Shown in pieces: positions 42,316 to 50,172 of a DNA stretch of 64,000 bases (position 1 is the first letter of the stretch; the number at the start of each line of letters is the position of its first letter). The stretch comes from Streptomyces pacificus (GTDB taxonomy: Bacteria > Actinomycetota > Actinomycetes > Streptomycetales > Streptomycetaceae). The DNA lies in assembly GCF_011766325.1 (NCBI RefSeq), contig NZ_BLLG01000005.1, positions 124,001-188,000 on the forward strand, given 5' to 3'. The position numbers were made by a program, and so were the translations under genes. The notes beneath the pieces were generated by a model. That model had not been told where the DNA came from and ran no database searches. It saw only the letters and a list, made by a program, of their open reading frames with translations.

Positions 42316-44028
42316 GTGGCGAAGGACCTGATCGCGCAGGCCCGGGCCTGGCTGGCCGAGGACCCCGACGCCGGGACCCGGGACGAGCTGGCCCGGATCA
42401 TCGACGCGGGGGACACGGCGGAGCTGGGCGCCCGGTTCGCCGGGACGCTGCAGTTCGGCACGGCCGGACTGCGCGGCGAACTCGGGGCCGGGCCGATGCG
42501 GATGAACCGCGTCGTCGTGATCCGCGCGGCGGCCGGTCTGGCCGCGTATCTGAAGGCCCGGGGCCACGCCGGCGGTCTGGTCGTGATCGGCTACGACGCC
42601 CGCCGCAAGTCGGCGGACTTCGCCCGTGACACCGCCGCCGTGATGACCGGTGCCGGGCTGCGGGCCGCACTGCTGCCGCGCCCGCTGCCCACGCCCGTGC
42701 TCGCGTTCGCGATCCGGCACCTGGGTGCCGTCGCCGGTGTCGAGGTCACCGCGAGCCACAACCCGCCGCGTGACAACGGCTACAAGGTCTACCTCGGCGA
42801 CGGCGCGCAGATCGTGCCCCCGGCCGACACCGGGATCGCCGCGGAGATCGAGGCGGTCGGCAGCATCCACGACCTGCCGCGTCCCGAGAGCGGCTGGGAC
42901 ACGCTCGGAGACGAGGTGCTGCGGTCCTACCTGGAGCGCACCGACGCGGTCCTCAGCCCGCACTCGCCGCGGACGGCCCGCGTGGTCCACACGGCCCTGC
43001 ACGGCGTCGGCACGGACGTGGTGCTTGCGGCCTGGGAGCGGGCCGGCTTCCCCGCCCCCGTGCTCGTCGGCGAGCAGGCCGAGCCCGACCCCGACTTCCC
43101 CACGGTCGCCTTCCCCAACCCGGAGGAGCCGGGCGCGATGGACCTCGCGTTCGCGAAGGCGCGCGAGACAGGTCCGGACCTGGTCATCGCCAACGACCCC
43201 GACGCCGACCGCTGCGCGGTGGCGGTCCCCGACGAGAGCGCGGACGGCGGCTGGCGCATGCTCCGCGGTGACGAGGTCGGCGCACTGCTCGGCGCCCACC
43301 TCGTCCGCAAGGGCGTGTCGGCGGACGCGTCGGGCAGCGCCTCCGGGAGTGTGCCGACGGACGCGCCGGCGAGGGGGGCGAGCGGCACGTTCGCCACGTC
43401 GATCGTGTCCTCGTCGCTGCTCGGCCGGATCGCCGAGGCGGCGGGGCTCGGCTACGAGGAGACCCTGACCGGCTTCAAGTGGATCTCCCGGGCGGAGGGC
43501 CTGCGGTACGGCTACGAGGAGGCCCTCGGCTACTGCGTCGACCCGGACGGCGTACGCGACAAGGACGGCATCACCGCCGCGCTGCTGGTCGCCGAACTGG
43601 CCTCGGAACTCAAGGCCGACGGCCGCACCCTCACCGACCTGCTGGACGACCTCGCCGTCGCCCACGGCCTGCACGCCACGGACCAGCTGTCGGTCCGGGT
43701 GGAGGACCTGGGCGTCATCGCGGACGCCATGCGACGCCTGCGGGACAAGCCGCCCGCGGCACTGGCGGGCCTGCGTGTGGCATCGGCGGAGGACCTCTCG
43801 GAGGGCTCCGGGGCGCTCCCGCCCACGGACGGCCTCAGGTACTGCCTGGAGGGCGAGTACGACGCCCGCGTCGTCGTCCGTCCCAGCGGCACCGAGCCCA
43901 AGCTCAAGTGCTATCTGGAGGTCGTGGTGCCGGTCTCCGGGGCGAGCGGGCTGCCCGCCGCCCGGGCCCGTGCCGCCGAGGTCCTGGCCGCCGTCAAGCG
44001 GGATCTGGCGGAGGCCGCCGGGATCTGA
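42316..44028 (+). CDS. Phosphoglucomutase/phosphomannomutase family protein
   Basis: A 570-residue alpha-D-phosphohexomutase. The phosphoserine loop is VTASHNPPRDNGYK, the metal loop NDPDADRCAV, the sugar-specificity loop GYEEALGYCVDP, and the phosphate-binding loop RPSGTEPKLKCYLE. The long form (near 570 residues) is the PgmB2/PMM type also found as phosphopentomutase-like enzymes. Its place between purine nucleoside phosphorylase and deoC suggests that it converts (deoxy)ribose-1-phosphate to the 5-phosphate. This is inference from context. The GTG at 42316 has GAGAGGGA upstream. Confidence 0.9.
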   Translation: MAKDLIAQARAWLAEDPDAGTRDELARIIDAGDTAELGARFAGTLQFGTAGLRGELGAGPMRMNRVVVIRAAAGLAAYLKARGHAGGLVVIGYDARRKSADFARDTAAVMTGAGLRAALLPRPLPTPVLAFAIRHLGAVAGVEVTASHNPPRDNGYKVYLGDGAQIVPPADTGIAAEIEAVGSIHDLPRPESGWDTLGDEVLRSYLERTDAVLSPHSPRTARVVHTALHGVGTDVVLAAWERAGFPAPVLVGEQAEPDPDFPTVAFPNPEEPGAMDLAFAKARETGPDLVIANDPDADRCAVAVPDESADGGWRMLRGDEVGALLGAHLVRKGVSADASGSASGSVPTDAPARGASGTFATSIVSSSLLGRIAEAAGLGYEETLTGFKWISRAEGLRYGYEEALGYCVDPDGVRDKDGITAALLVAELASELKADGRTLTDLLDDLAVAHGLHATDQLSVRVEDLGVIADAMRRLRDKPPAALAGLRVASAEDLSEGSGALPPTDGLRYCLEGEYDARVVVRPSGTEPKLKCYLEVVVPVSGASGLPAARARAAEVLAAVKRDLAEAAGI

Positions 44029-44334
44029 CGGCTCATCGGGCCTGTCCGGCGCCCGCGTGCCGGGGGCGGGGCCGGGCGGGGCGACGGCGAGCCCGGGACC
44101 GGGGCAGCAAGACCGGGAGCGGTGGGCGATGCCGGGAGCGGTAGGCGGGACCGGGAGCGCGGTGGCGGGACCGGGGGCTTCCCGGGGGTGATTTCCCTAC
44201 GGCAACCGACCTACCGGCTGCCCCGCCGCACCCCCGGGGCGAGGGTGGCGGTGGCGCCCGCCGGACACCGGAGCAGCCCCCGTGTCCGGGATCCGGCCCC
44301 CGGCCGTACCGGCGGGGCACCGGCGGTCGGAGAC
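44029..44334. other. Repeat-rich gap between convergent genes
   Basis: A 306-bp gap between the mutase and the minus-strand PH-domain gene. It holds several imperfect copies of ACCGGGAGCGGT(G/A)GGCG (about 44097-44175) and a short CCGGGGGCTTCCCGG hairpin near 44170. No gene is seen. Confidence 0.5.
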
Positions 44335-44976
44335 TCAGCCGACGGCGAGCAGGACCACCAGGGCGACCGCTCCCACCAGGACCGGCCCGGCGATCTCGTA
44401 CGCCCAGCGCACCCGCGGTTCGCCTGCGGCGGTCGGCCGGTGCCCGGACTGCTCGGAAAGTCCCCTGAGTTCGGCGATCGTCCGGTCGCCCGACGCCAGG
44501 TGCGGTGTGCCGCGGGCGATCCCGCCGCCGCCCGGCCGGGTGGCGGCGGGGTCGCCCGCGGCGATGGCCCTCGACCGCCTGCGGGCGGCCGCCTTGCGCT
44601 GCCGCAGGGACACCGGCACGGCCCACAGCTGGTACGTGGCGCCGTCCTCGGTGAAGACCTCGCTCGAGTACCCGGCGCGCACGTCCGCGACCGTCTGCCA
44701 GGGCAGGACGATGGTACGGAAGGGGTTCCTGACGCGGAGCCGGTCGTCGTCGGCGAAGACCGCGGGCCGCAGGGTGAAGGCGACGATGAGGGGCACCAGC
44801 ACCAGCAGCCCCGCGAGCGCGACCCATGGCGTCAGCCCCTCGCCGCGGACGAGCGCGTCACCGCCGATCCAGCCGGTGAGTGCGAGCAGCAGCACACCGG
44901 CGGCGATGCCGGAGGGCGAACGGTAGACGCGGTCGGCGTGCGCCGGCTCGGCGGTCGGCTGCTGGGGGCTGTCCAT
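44335..44976 (-). CDS. PH-domain-containing membrane protein
   Basis: A 213-residue protein. Two N-terminal membrane helices (GIAAGVLLLALTGWIGGDAL and WVALAGLLVLVPLIVAFTL) lead to a bacterial PH-like domain (DDRLRVRNPFRTIVLPWQTV, then DVRAGYSSEVF and YQLWAVPVSLRQRK). A basic segment and a third helix at the C terminus (AGPVLVGAVALVVLLAV) follow. Such proteins are common in Streptomyces with no known role. The ATG at 44976 is seven bases after CAGAAT, possibly leaderless. It is divergent from deoC, and the two promoters share 93 bp. Confidence 0.85.
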   Translation of the reverse strand: MDSPQQPTAEPAHADRVYRSPSGIAAGVLLLALTGWIGGDALVRGEGLTPWVALAGLLVLVPLIVAFTLRPAVFADDDRLRVRNPFRTIVLPWQTVADVRAGYSSEVFTEDGATYQLWAVPVSLRQRKAAARRRSRAIAAGDPAATRPGGGGIARGTPHLASGDRTIAELRGLSEQSGHRPTAAGEPRVRWAYEIAGPVLVGAVALVVLLAVG

Positions 44977-45044
44977 GCCCACGATTCTGCCGCATGGGCC
45001 GGGGGTGCCCGGTGATGAGTCCCCGGCGCCCCCTGTACAGGTTG

Positions 45045-45056
45045 CTACGCGCGTAG
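45045..45056. promoter_or_regulatory. Palindromic operator candidate upstream of deoC
   Basis: The same CTACGCGCGTAG palindrome as before pnp and the deaminase gene, ending 13 bases before the deoC start and adjoining the TATGCT -10 element. A repressor bound here would block RNA polymerase. Confidence 0.78.
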
Positions 45057-45069
45057 ATATGCTGGTCTG

Positions 45070-46023
45070 GTGACCATGCCCACCACTGCACCCGCATTCG
45101 CTGACGCGACCTCGTCCGACAGTGCACTGCGCCGCTTCCTGCACGGGCTGCCCGGGGTCGATCCTGTCGGCCTGGAAGCGCGCGCCGCGTCCCTCGGCAC
45201 CCGCTCGATCAAGGCGACGGCCAAGGCGTACGCCATCGACCTGGCCATTTCGATGATCGACCTGACGACGCTGGAAGGCGCGGACACCCCGGGCAAGGTC
45301 CGGGCGCTCGCCGCCAAGGCCGTCCATCCCGATCCGACCGACCGCACCACGCCGGCGACCGCCGCCGTCTGCGTCTACCCCGACATGGCAGCCACCGCCA
45401 GGGCCGCGCTGGCCGGGACGGATGTGAAGGTCGCCTCCGTCGCCACCGCCTTCCCCGCCGGCCGCGCCGCACTGGACGTCAAGCTCGCGGACACCCGCGA
45501 CGCCGTCGAGGCCGGGGCCGACGAGATCGACATGGTGATCGACCGCGGCGCCTTCCTCGCGGGCGGCTACCTGAAGGTCTTCGAGGAGATCCGCGCCGTG
45601 AAGGAGGCCTCAGGGCCGGCCCGGCTGAAGGTCATCTTCGAGACCGGTGAGCTCTCCACGTACGACAACATCCGCCGCGCCTCCTGGCTCGGCATGATGG
45701 CCGGAGCCGACTTCATCAAGACGTCGACCGGAAAGGTCGCCGTCAACGCGACCCCGGCCAGCACCCTGCTCATGCTGGAGGCCGTCCGCGACTTCCGGGC
45801 GCAGACCGGCGTCCAGGTCGGCGTGAAGCCCGCCGGCGGCATCCGCACCAGCAAGGACGCCGTCAAGTTCCTGGTGCTCGTCAACGAGACCGCGGGCCGG
45901 GACTGGCTGGACAACCACTGGTTCCGGTTCGGCGCCTCCAGCCTGCTCAACGACCTGCTGATGCAGCGCCAGAAGCTGGCGACCGGCCGCTACTCCGGCC
46001 CCGACTACGTGACGGTGGACTGA
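45070..46023 (+). CDS. deoC: Deoxyribose-phosphate aldolase
   Basis: A 317-residue class I aldolase that cleaves 2-deoxyribose-5-phosphate to acetaldehyde and glyceraldehyde-3-phosphate. The Schiff-base Lys is in FIKTSTGKVAVNATP, and the second Lys in VGVKPAGGIRTSKDAVKFL. ADEIDMVIDRG and LKVIFETGEL are conserved strands. An N-terminal extension of about 60 residues exceeds the short E. coli-type enzyme. The GTG at 45070 is six bases after TATGCT, so the message is probably leaderless. The two aldehyde dehydrogenase genes downstream could oxidise the acetaldehyde formed. Confidence 0.95.
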   Translation: MTMPTTAPAFADATSSDSALRRFLHGLPGVDPVGLEARAASLGTRSIKATAKAYAIDLAISMIDLTTLEGADTPGKVRALAAKAVHPDPTDRTTPATAAVCVYPDMAATARAALAGTDVKVASVATAFPAGRAALDVKLADTRDAVEAGADEIDMVIDRGAFLAGGYLKVFEEIRAVKEASGPARLKVIFETGELSTYDNIRRASWLGMMAGADFIKTSTGKVAVNATPASTLLMLEAVRDFRAQTGVQVGVKPAGGIRTSKDAVKFLVLVNETAGRDWLDNHWFRFGASSLLNDLLMQRQKLATGRYSGPDYVTVD

Positions 46024-46028
46024 GACCC

Positions 46029-47477
46029 ATGACCATGGACAAGCTTTCGGCGTTCGAGTACGCACCCGCGCCCGAGTCGCGGTCGGTCGTCGACATCGCC
46101 CCGTCGTACGGCCTCTTCATCGACGGCGAGTTCACCGACGCCGCCGACGGCAGGGTCTTCAAGACCGTCTCCCCCTCCACCGAGGAGGTCCTGTCCGAGG
46201 TCGCCCGGGCGGGCGCCGAGGACATCGACCGCGCGGTGGGCGCGGCGCGCAGGGCGTTCGCGACGTGGTCCGCGCTGCCGGGTTCCGAGCGCGCCAAGTA
46301 CCTCTTCCGCATCGCCCGGATCATCCAGGAGCGCTCGCGCGAGTTCGCCGTCCTGGAGACGCTGGACAACGGCAAGCCGATCAGGGAGACCCGCGACGCC
46401 GACCTCCCGCTGGTCGCGGCGCACTTCTTCTACTACGCGGGCTGGGCGGACAAGCTCGGCCACGCCGGATACGGGCCCGACCCGCGGCCGCTCGGCGTCG
46501 CGGGCCAGGTCATCCCCTGGAACTTCCCGCTGCTGATGCTGGCGTGGAAGATCGCCCCGGCGCTCGCCACCGGCAACACGGTGGTGCTCAAGCCCGCCGA
46601 GACCACCCCGCTGTCCGCGCTCTTCTTCGCCGACGTCTGCCGCCGGGCCGGACTGCCCAAGGGCGTCGTCAACATCGTCCCCGGCTACGGCGACGCGGGC
46701 GCGGCGCTCGTCGCCCACCCGGATGTGAACAAGGTGGCCTTCACCGGTTCCACCGCGGTCGGCAAGGCCATCGCCCGCGAGGTCGCCGGCACGGACAAGA
46801 AACTCACGCTGGAGCTGGGCGGCAAGGGCGCCAACATCGTCTTCGACGACGCCCCCCTCGACCAGGCCGTCGAGGGCATCGTCGGCGGCATCTTCTTCAA
46901 CCAGGGCCAGGTCTGCTGCGCGGGCTCCCGCCTCCTCGTCCAGGAGTCGGTCCACGACGAGCTGCTGGACGCCCTCAAGCGGCGGCTGTCGACCCTGCGC
47001 CTCGGCGACCCGCTGGACAAGAACACCGACATCGGCGCCATCAACTCGGCCGAGCAGCTGGCCAGGATCACGGCCCTCGCCGAGACCGGCGAGGCGGAGG
47101 GCGCCGAGCGCTGGACGGCGCCGTGCGCACTGCCGTCGGCCGGCTACTGGTTCGCCCCGACGCTGTTCACCCATGTCACCCAGGCCCACACCATCGCCCG
47201 GGAAGAGATCTTCGGCCCGGTGCTCTCGGTGCTGACGTTCCGGACCCCGGACGAGGCCGTCGCCAAGGCCAACAACAGCCAGTACGGCCTGTCCGCAGGC
47301 ATCTGGACGGAGAAGGGCTCCCGCATCCTCGCGGTGGCGGGCAAGCTCCGGGCCGGAGTCGTGTGGGCCAACACCTTCAACAAGTTCGACCCGGCCTCGC
47401 CCTTCGGCGGATACAAGGAGTCGGGCTTCGGCCGCGAGGGCGGCCGCCACGGTCTGGAGGCCTACCTCGATGTCTGA
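46029..47477 (+). CDS. Aldehyde dehydrogenase
   Basis: A 482-residue NAD(P)-dependent aldehyde dehydrogenase. The general base Glu is in LTLELGGKGANIVFDDA, the nucleophile Cys in NQGQVCCAGSRLLVQ, and the cofactor loop in FTGSTAVGKAIAREVAG. It begins 5 bp after the deoC stop, so it is translationally coupled and probably oxidises acetaldehyde from deoxyribose breakdown. Its 3' end overlaps the next ALDH-like gene by 8 bp. Confidence 0.95.
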   Translation: MTMDKLSAFEYAPAPESRSVVDIAPSYGLFIDGEFTDAADGRVFKTVSPSTEEVLSEVARAGAEDIDRAVGAARRAFATWSALPGSERAKYLFRIARIIQERSREFAVLETLDNGKPIRETRDADLPLVAAHFFYYAGWADKLGHAGYGPDPRPLGVAGQVIPWNFPLLMLAWKIAPALATGNTVVLKPAETTPLSALFFADVCRRAGLPKGVVNIVPGYGDAGAALVAHPDVNKVAFTGSTAVGKAIAREVAGTDKKLTLELGGKGANIVFDDAPLDQAVEGIVGGIFFNQGQVCCAGSRLLVQESVHDELLDALKRRLSTLRLGDPLDKNTDIGAINSAEQLARITALAETGEAEGAERWTAPCALPSAGYWFAPTLFTHVTQAHTIAREEIFGPVLSVLTFRTPDEAVAKANNSQYGLSAGIWTEKGSRILAVAGKLRAGVVWANTFNKFDPASPFGGYKESGFGREGGRHGLEAYLDV

Positions 47478-48414
47478 GCCGACGCGTCTGTCCGTCTTCA
47501 AGACCTACAAGCTGTACGTCGGGGGCAGGTTCCCCCGCAGCGAGAGCGGCCGGGTGTACGAGGTGACCAGGGCGACATCAGCCGCCGGCGCGGCGGCCAA
47601 GGGCAAGAGCAGGAGCAAGGGCGAAGGCGGGGGCGAGTGGCTGGCCAACGCGCCCCTCTCCTCCCGCAAGGACGCCCGGGACGCGGTCGTCGCCGCGCGC
47701 AAGGCGTTCGGCGGCTGGTCGGGTGCGACGGCCTACAACCGGGGCCAGGTCCTCTACCGCGTCGCCGAGATGCTTCAGGGCCGCAGGGAGCAGTTCGTGC
47801 GCGAGGTGGCCGACGCCGAGGGCCTGTCGAGGTCCGGGGCGGGCGCGGTCGTGGACGCCGCGATCGACCGCTGGGTGTGGTACGCGGGCTGGACGGACAA
47901 GATCGGCCAGATCGCCGGCGGGGCGAACCCGGTCGCGGGCCCGTACCTCAACCTGTCGACACCCGAACCGACCGGTGTCGTCACCGTGCTCGCCCCGCAG
48001 GAGTCGTCCTTCCTCGGCCTGGTCTCGGTGATCGCCCCCGCGATCGCGACGGGCAACACGGTCGTGGCCGTCGCATCGGAGCGGGCGCCGCTGCCGGCGC
48101 TGTCGCTCGGCGAGGTGCTGGCCACGTCCGACGTTCCCGGCGGAGTGGTCAACATCCTGTCCGGCCGCACGGCGGAGATCGCCGCCCCGCTGGCCGCGCA
48201 CCAGGACGTCAACGCGATCGACCTCACCGGGGCCGCGGCGCAGCTCGCCGCGGAACTGGAGGTCGCCGCGGCGGACAACCTCAAGCGGGTGCTGCGCCCT
48301 CGCGCCGAGGACTGGACGGCCGATCCCGGCACGGACCGGCTGACGGCCTTTCTGGAGACCAAGACGGTCTGGCACCCGACGGGTTCACTGGGGGCCTCCG
48401 GCTCGGCGTACTGA
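47470..48414 (+). CDS. Short aldehyde dehydrogenase-like protein without catalytic Cys
   Basis: A 314-residue protein homologous to the N-terminal (cofactor-binding) two thirds of aldehyde dehydrogenase. Recognisable parts are YVGGRFPRSESGRVYEV, RKAFGGWSGATAYNRGQVLY and PVVTVLAPQESS-like strands ending IAPAIATGNTVVAVASE. The segment with the catalytic Cys and the C-terminal domain are missing, replaced by a short tail. It overlaps the full-length ALDH gene by 8 bp and follows deoC. It may be a non-catalytic partner subunit of the full-length enzyme. A strong terminator follows, so the three genes form one operon. Confidence 0.85.
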   Translation: MSEPTRLSVFKTYKLYVGGRFPRSESGRVYEVTRATSAAGAAAKGKSRSKGEGGGEWLANAPLSSRKDARDAVVAARKAFGGWSGATAYNRGQVLYRVAEMLQGRREQFVREVADAEGLSRSGAGAVVDAAIDRWVWYAGWTDKIGQIAGGANPVAGPYLNLSTPEPTGVVTVLAPQESSFLGLVSVIAPAIATGNTVVAVASERAPLPALSLGEVLATSDVPGGVVNILSGRTAEIAAPLAAHQDVNAIDLTGAAAQLAAELEVAAADNLKRVLRPRAEDWTADPGTDRLTAFLETKTVWHPTGSLGASGSAY

Positions 48415-48468
48415 CACGTGCCCGTCGGCGGGACGCGCGGCGCACCTGCCGCACGTCCCGCCGCACGC

Positions 48469-48506
48469 CGGCGGACCCGTGGGGGCGATCCCCCACGGGT
48501 CCGCCG
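48469..48506 (+). terminator. Terminator of the deoC operon
   Basis: A perfect 17-bp stem (left arm CGGCGGACCCGTGGGGG) with a CGAT loop, 54 bases after the stop of the short ALDH gene. A GC-rich repeat of the ACGGGTCCGCCG arm context follows. Confidence 0.85.
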
Positions 48507-48653
48507 CGCTGCTCCCCCGCCAGCCCCGTGGGGCGGACCCGGGGGAGCAGCGACCGCGCGTCCGCACGCCGGTCCGGGCCCTGCTCCGGCCCGCCCCTGG
48601 CCGGCCGGAGACCCGCCGGGGCCGACACGGGACCGGCCCGGGGGCGCCGGGGA

Positions 48654-49016
48654 TCAGCCCGAGACCGGCCCGGCGCCGCCGGGGATCAGCCCGCCGAGCA
48701 GCGGACCGACGAGCGGGATCTCCCGCGGGCTGCCCAGCGAGCCGGTCACATACCGGGTGTCGAGCGCCGGGAAGTCGGCGATCTGCGTACCGATCCCGTT
48801 GTCGAGCGGGTCCACACCGGTGTGTGCGAGCGGGTTCAGCGGAACGCTCTCGACGGGTGCGCCGATGTACCCGACGGTGTCCGCGAGGGCGTTCACGGCC
48901 GCCGGGCCGTGGCCGTCCGCGGGCGCCGCCTGAGCCGGTGCGGCCCCGGCGCCGAGCGCCGCGCCCAGCGCGGTCACGGTCAGCCCGGCCGCCCTGAGCA
49001 ACTTCGTGCCTGCCAT
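48654..49016 (-). CDS. Small secreted protein
   Basis: A 120-residue exported protein. The signal peptide (about 1-31) ends in PAQAAPA. The mature part is Pro/Leu/Gly-rich (AVNALADTVGYIGAPVESVP, NPLAHTGVDPLDNGIGTQIA, PLVGPLLGGLIPGGAG). It resembles a second secreted protein at 57912-58220 in style, and both belong to an unassigned group of Streptomyces secreted proteins. The ATG at 49016 has AGGA seven bases upstream. Confidence 0.8.
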   Translation of the reverse strand: MAGTKLLRAAGLTVTALGAALGAGAAPAQAAPADGHGPAAVNALADTVGYIGAPVESVPLNPLAHTGVDPLDNGIGTQIADFPALDTRYVTGSLGSPREIPLVGPLLGGLIPGGAGPVSG

Positions 49017-49136
49017 GGGAATCCTGCCTCCAGAAGTAACCGGTCGACGACGCAGCGTAGTTGCGATGTGACGCTCGATACCAACCGGACCTCCGGGGGG
49101 TCCCACGCACGGGTCAATGCCTCACACTGGTGTCCC

Positions 49137-49775
49137 GTGAGTTCCCAACCCCCGCCGACGCGTGTCGTCCTGCTGTCCGGGCCCTCCGGTTCCGGAAAAT
49201 CGTCCCTCGCCGCCCGCTCCGGCCTCCCGGTGCTGCGCCTCGACGACTTCTACAAGGAGGGGGACGACCCGAGCCTCCCGCTGATGGCGGGCACCACGGC
49301 CGTCGACTGGGACTCCCCCGCCTCCTGGGACGCCGACGCCGCGGTCCGCGCGGTCGCCGAGCTGTGCCGCACGGGGCGGACGACGGTCCCGGTGTACGAC
49401 ATCGCCACCAGCTCCCGCACCGGCCGTGAGAACGTCGACATCTCCCGCACCCCGCTCTTCGTCGCGGAGGGCATCTTCGCCGCGGACATCGTGGACCGCT
49501 GCCGGGAGCTCGGCCTCCTCGCGGACGCCCTGTGCCTGCGCGGACGGCCCTCGACGACCTTCCGCCGCCGGCTGGTGCGGGATCTCCGAGAAGGCCGCAA
49601 GTCCGTGCCCTTCCTGCTCCGGCGCGGCTGGCGGCTGATGCGCGCGGAGCGCGGCATCGTCGCCCGCCAGGCGGCACTCGGCGCCCACCCCTGCGCCGCG
49701 GACGAGGCCCTCGTCCGCCTCGCCGCCGCCACGGCGGACGACTGCCGCGCCGTCCTCGCCGGGGAGACGGCGTAG
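49137..49775 (+). CDS. udk: Uridine kinase-like P-loop kinase
   Basis: A 212-residue kinase phosphorylating uridine or cytidine. It shows the P-loop LLSGPSGSGKSSLAA, LRLDDFYKEGDDPSLP, DWDSPASWD, VPVYDIATSSRTG and FVAEGIFAADIV. The sequence is a variant of the classical Udk (the lid is diverged), so the substrate is likely but not certain. The GTG at 49137 has no ribosome binding site and may be leaderless. It is placed among nucleoside genes and divergent from the small secreted protein. A terminator follows. Confidence 0.85.
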   Translation: MSSQPPPTRVVLLSGPSGSGKSSLAARSGLPVLRLDDFYKEGDDPSLPLMAGTTAVDWDSPASWDADAAVRAVAELCRTGRTTVPVYDIATSSRTGRENVDISRTPLFVAEGIFAADIVDRCRELGLLADALCLRGRPSTTFRRRLVRDLREGRKSVPFLLRRGWRLMRAERGIVARQAALGAHPCAADEALVRLAAATADDCRAVLAGETA

Positions 49776-49790
49776 CGAGGCCGGACCGGC

Positions 49791-49841
49791 GGCCCCCTGC
49801 CGGTCCGCAGGATCAGAGCGGACGGCGGACGGCAGGGGGCC
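49791..49841 (+). terminator. Terminator after the uridine kinase gene
   Basis: An inverted repeat with arms GGCCCCCTGCCG-GTCCG and its complement (one bulged G), beginning 16 bases after the stop. The 331 bp beyond it to 50172 hold no supported gene. Confidence 0.7.
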
Positions 49842-50172
49842 CGGGGGCGCCGCCTGCCGCGAGCAGAAGGACCCGGCGGCTCGCAGCGCACCCCGGCGGG
49901 CATGGATGCCGCACACCAGGGGAGTGCCCAGGGAAGCTCTTCCTCGCGGGCCTGAGACTGAACGCCCGGGGTTGCGCGACGGATCAAGGTGAACGACGGC
50001 TCGTCCGACAGCCGAGGAAACGCCTTGCCGAGGGGACCACCATCGGGAACGGGGCCGCCGGGAACGGGGCCGTGGAGGGGCCGACCGGGCGCCGCAGGGG
50101 CGGAGCGCGCCGGGCCCAGGCGCCCCCGAGCGGCATACGATGGGAAGCGGGGCGCGAAGTCTGGAGAGAGAC

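Noticed and set aside
44482..45015. Plus-strand frames opposite the PH-domain gene.
   Set aside because: They are antisense to a gene with ordered membrane helices and a PH-like domain. No ribosome binding site or domain was found.
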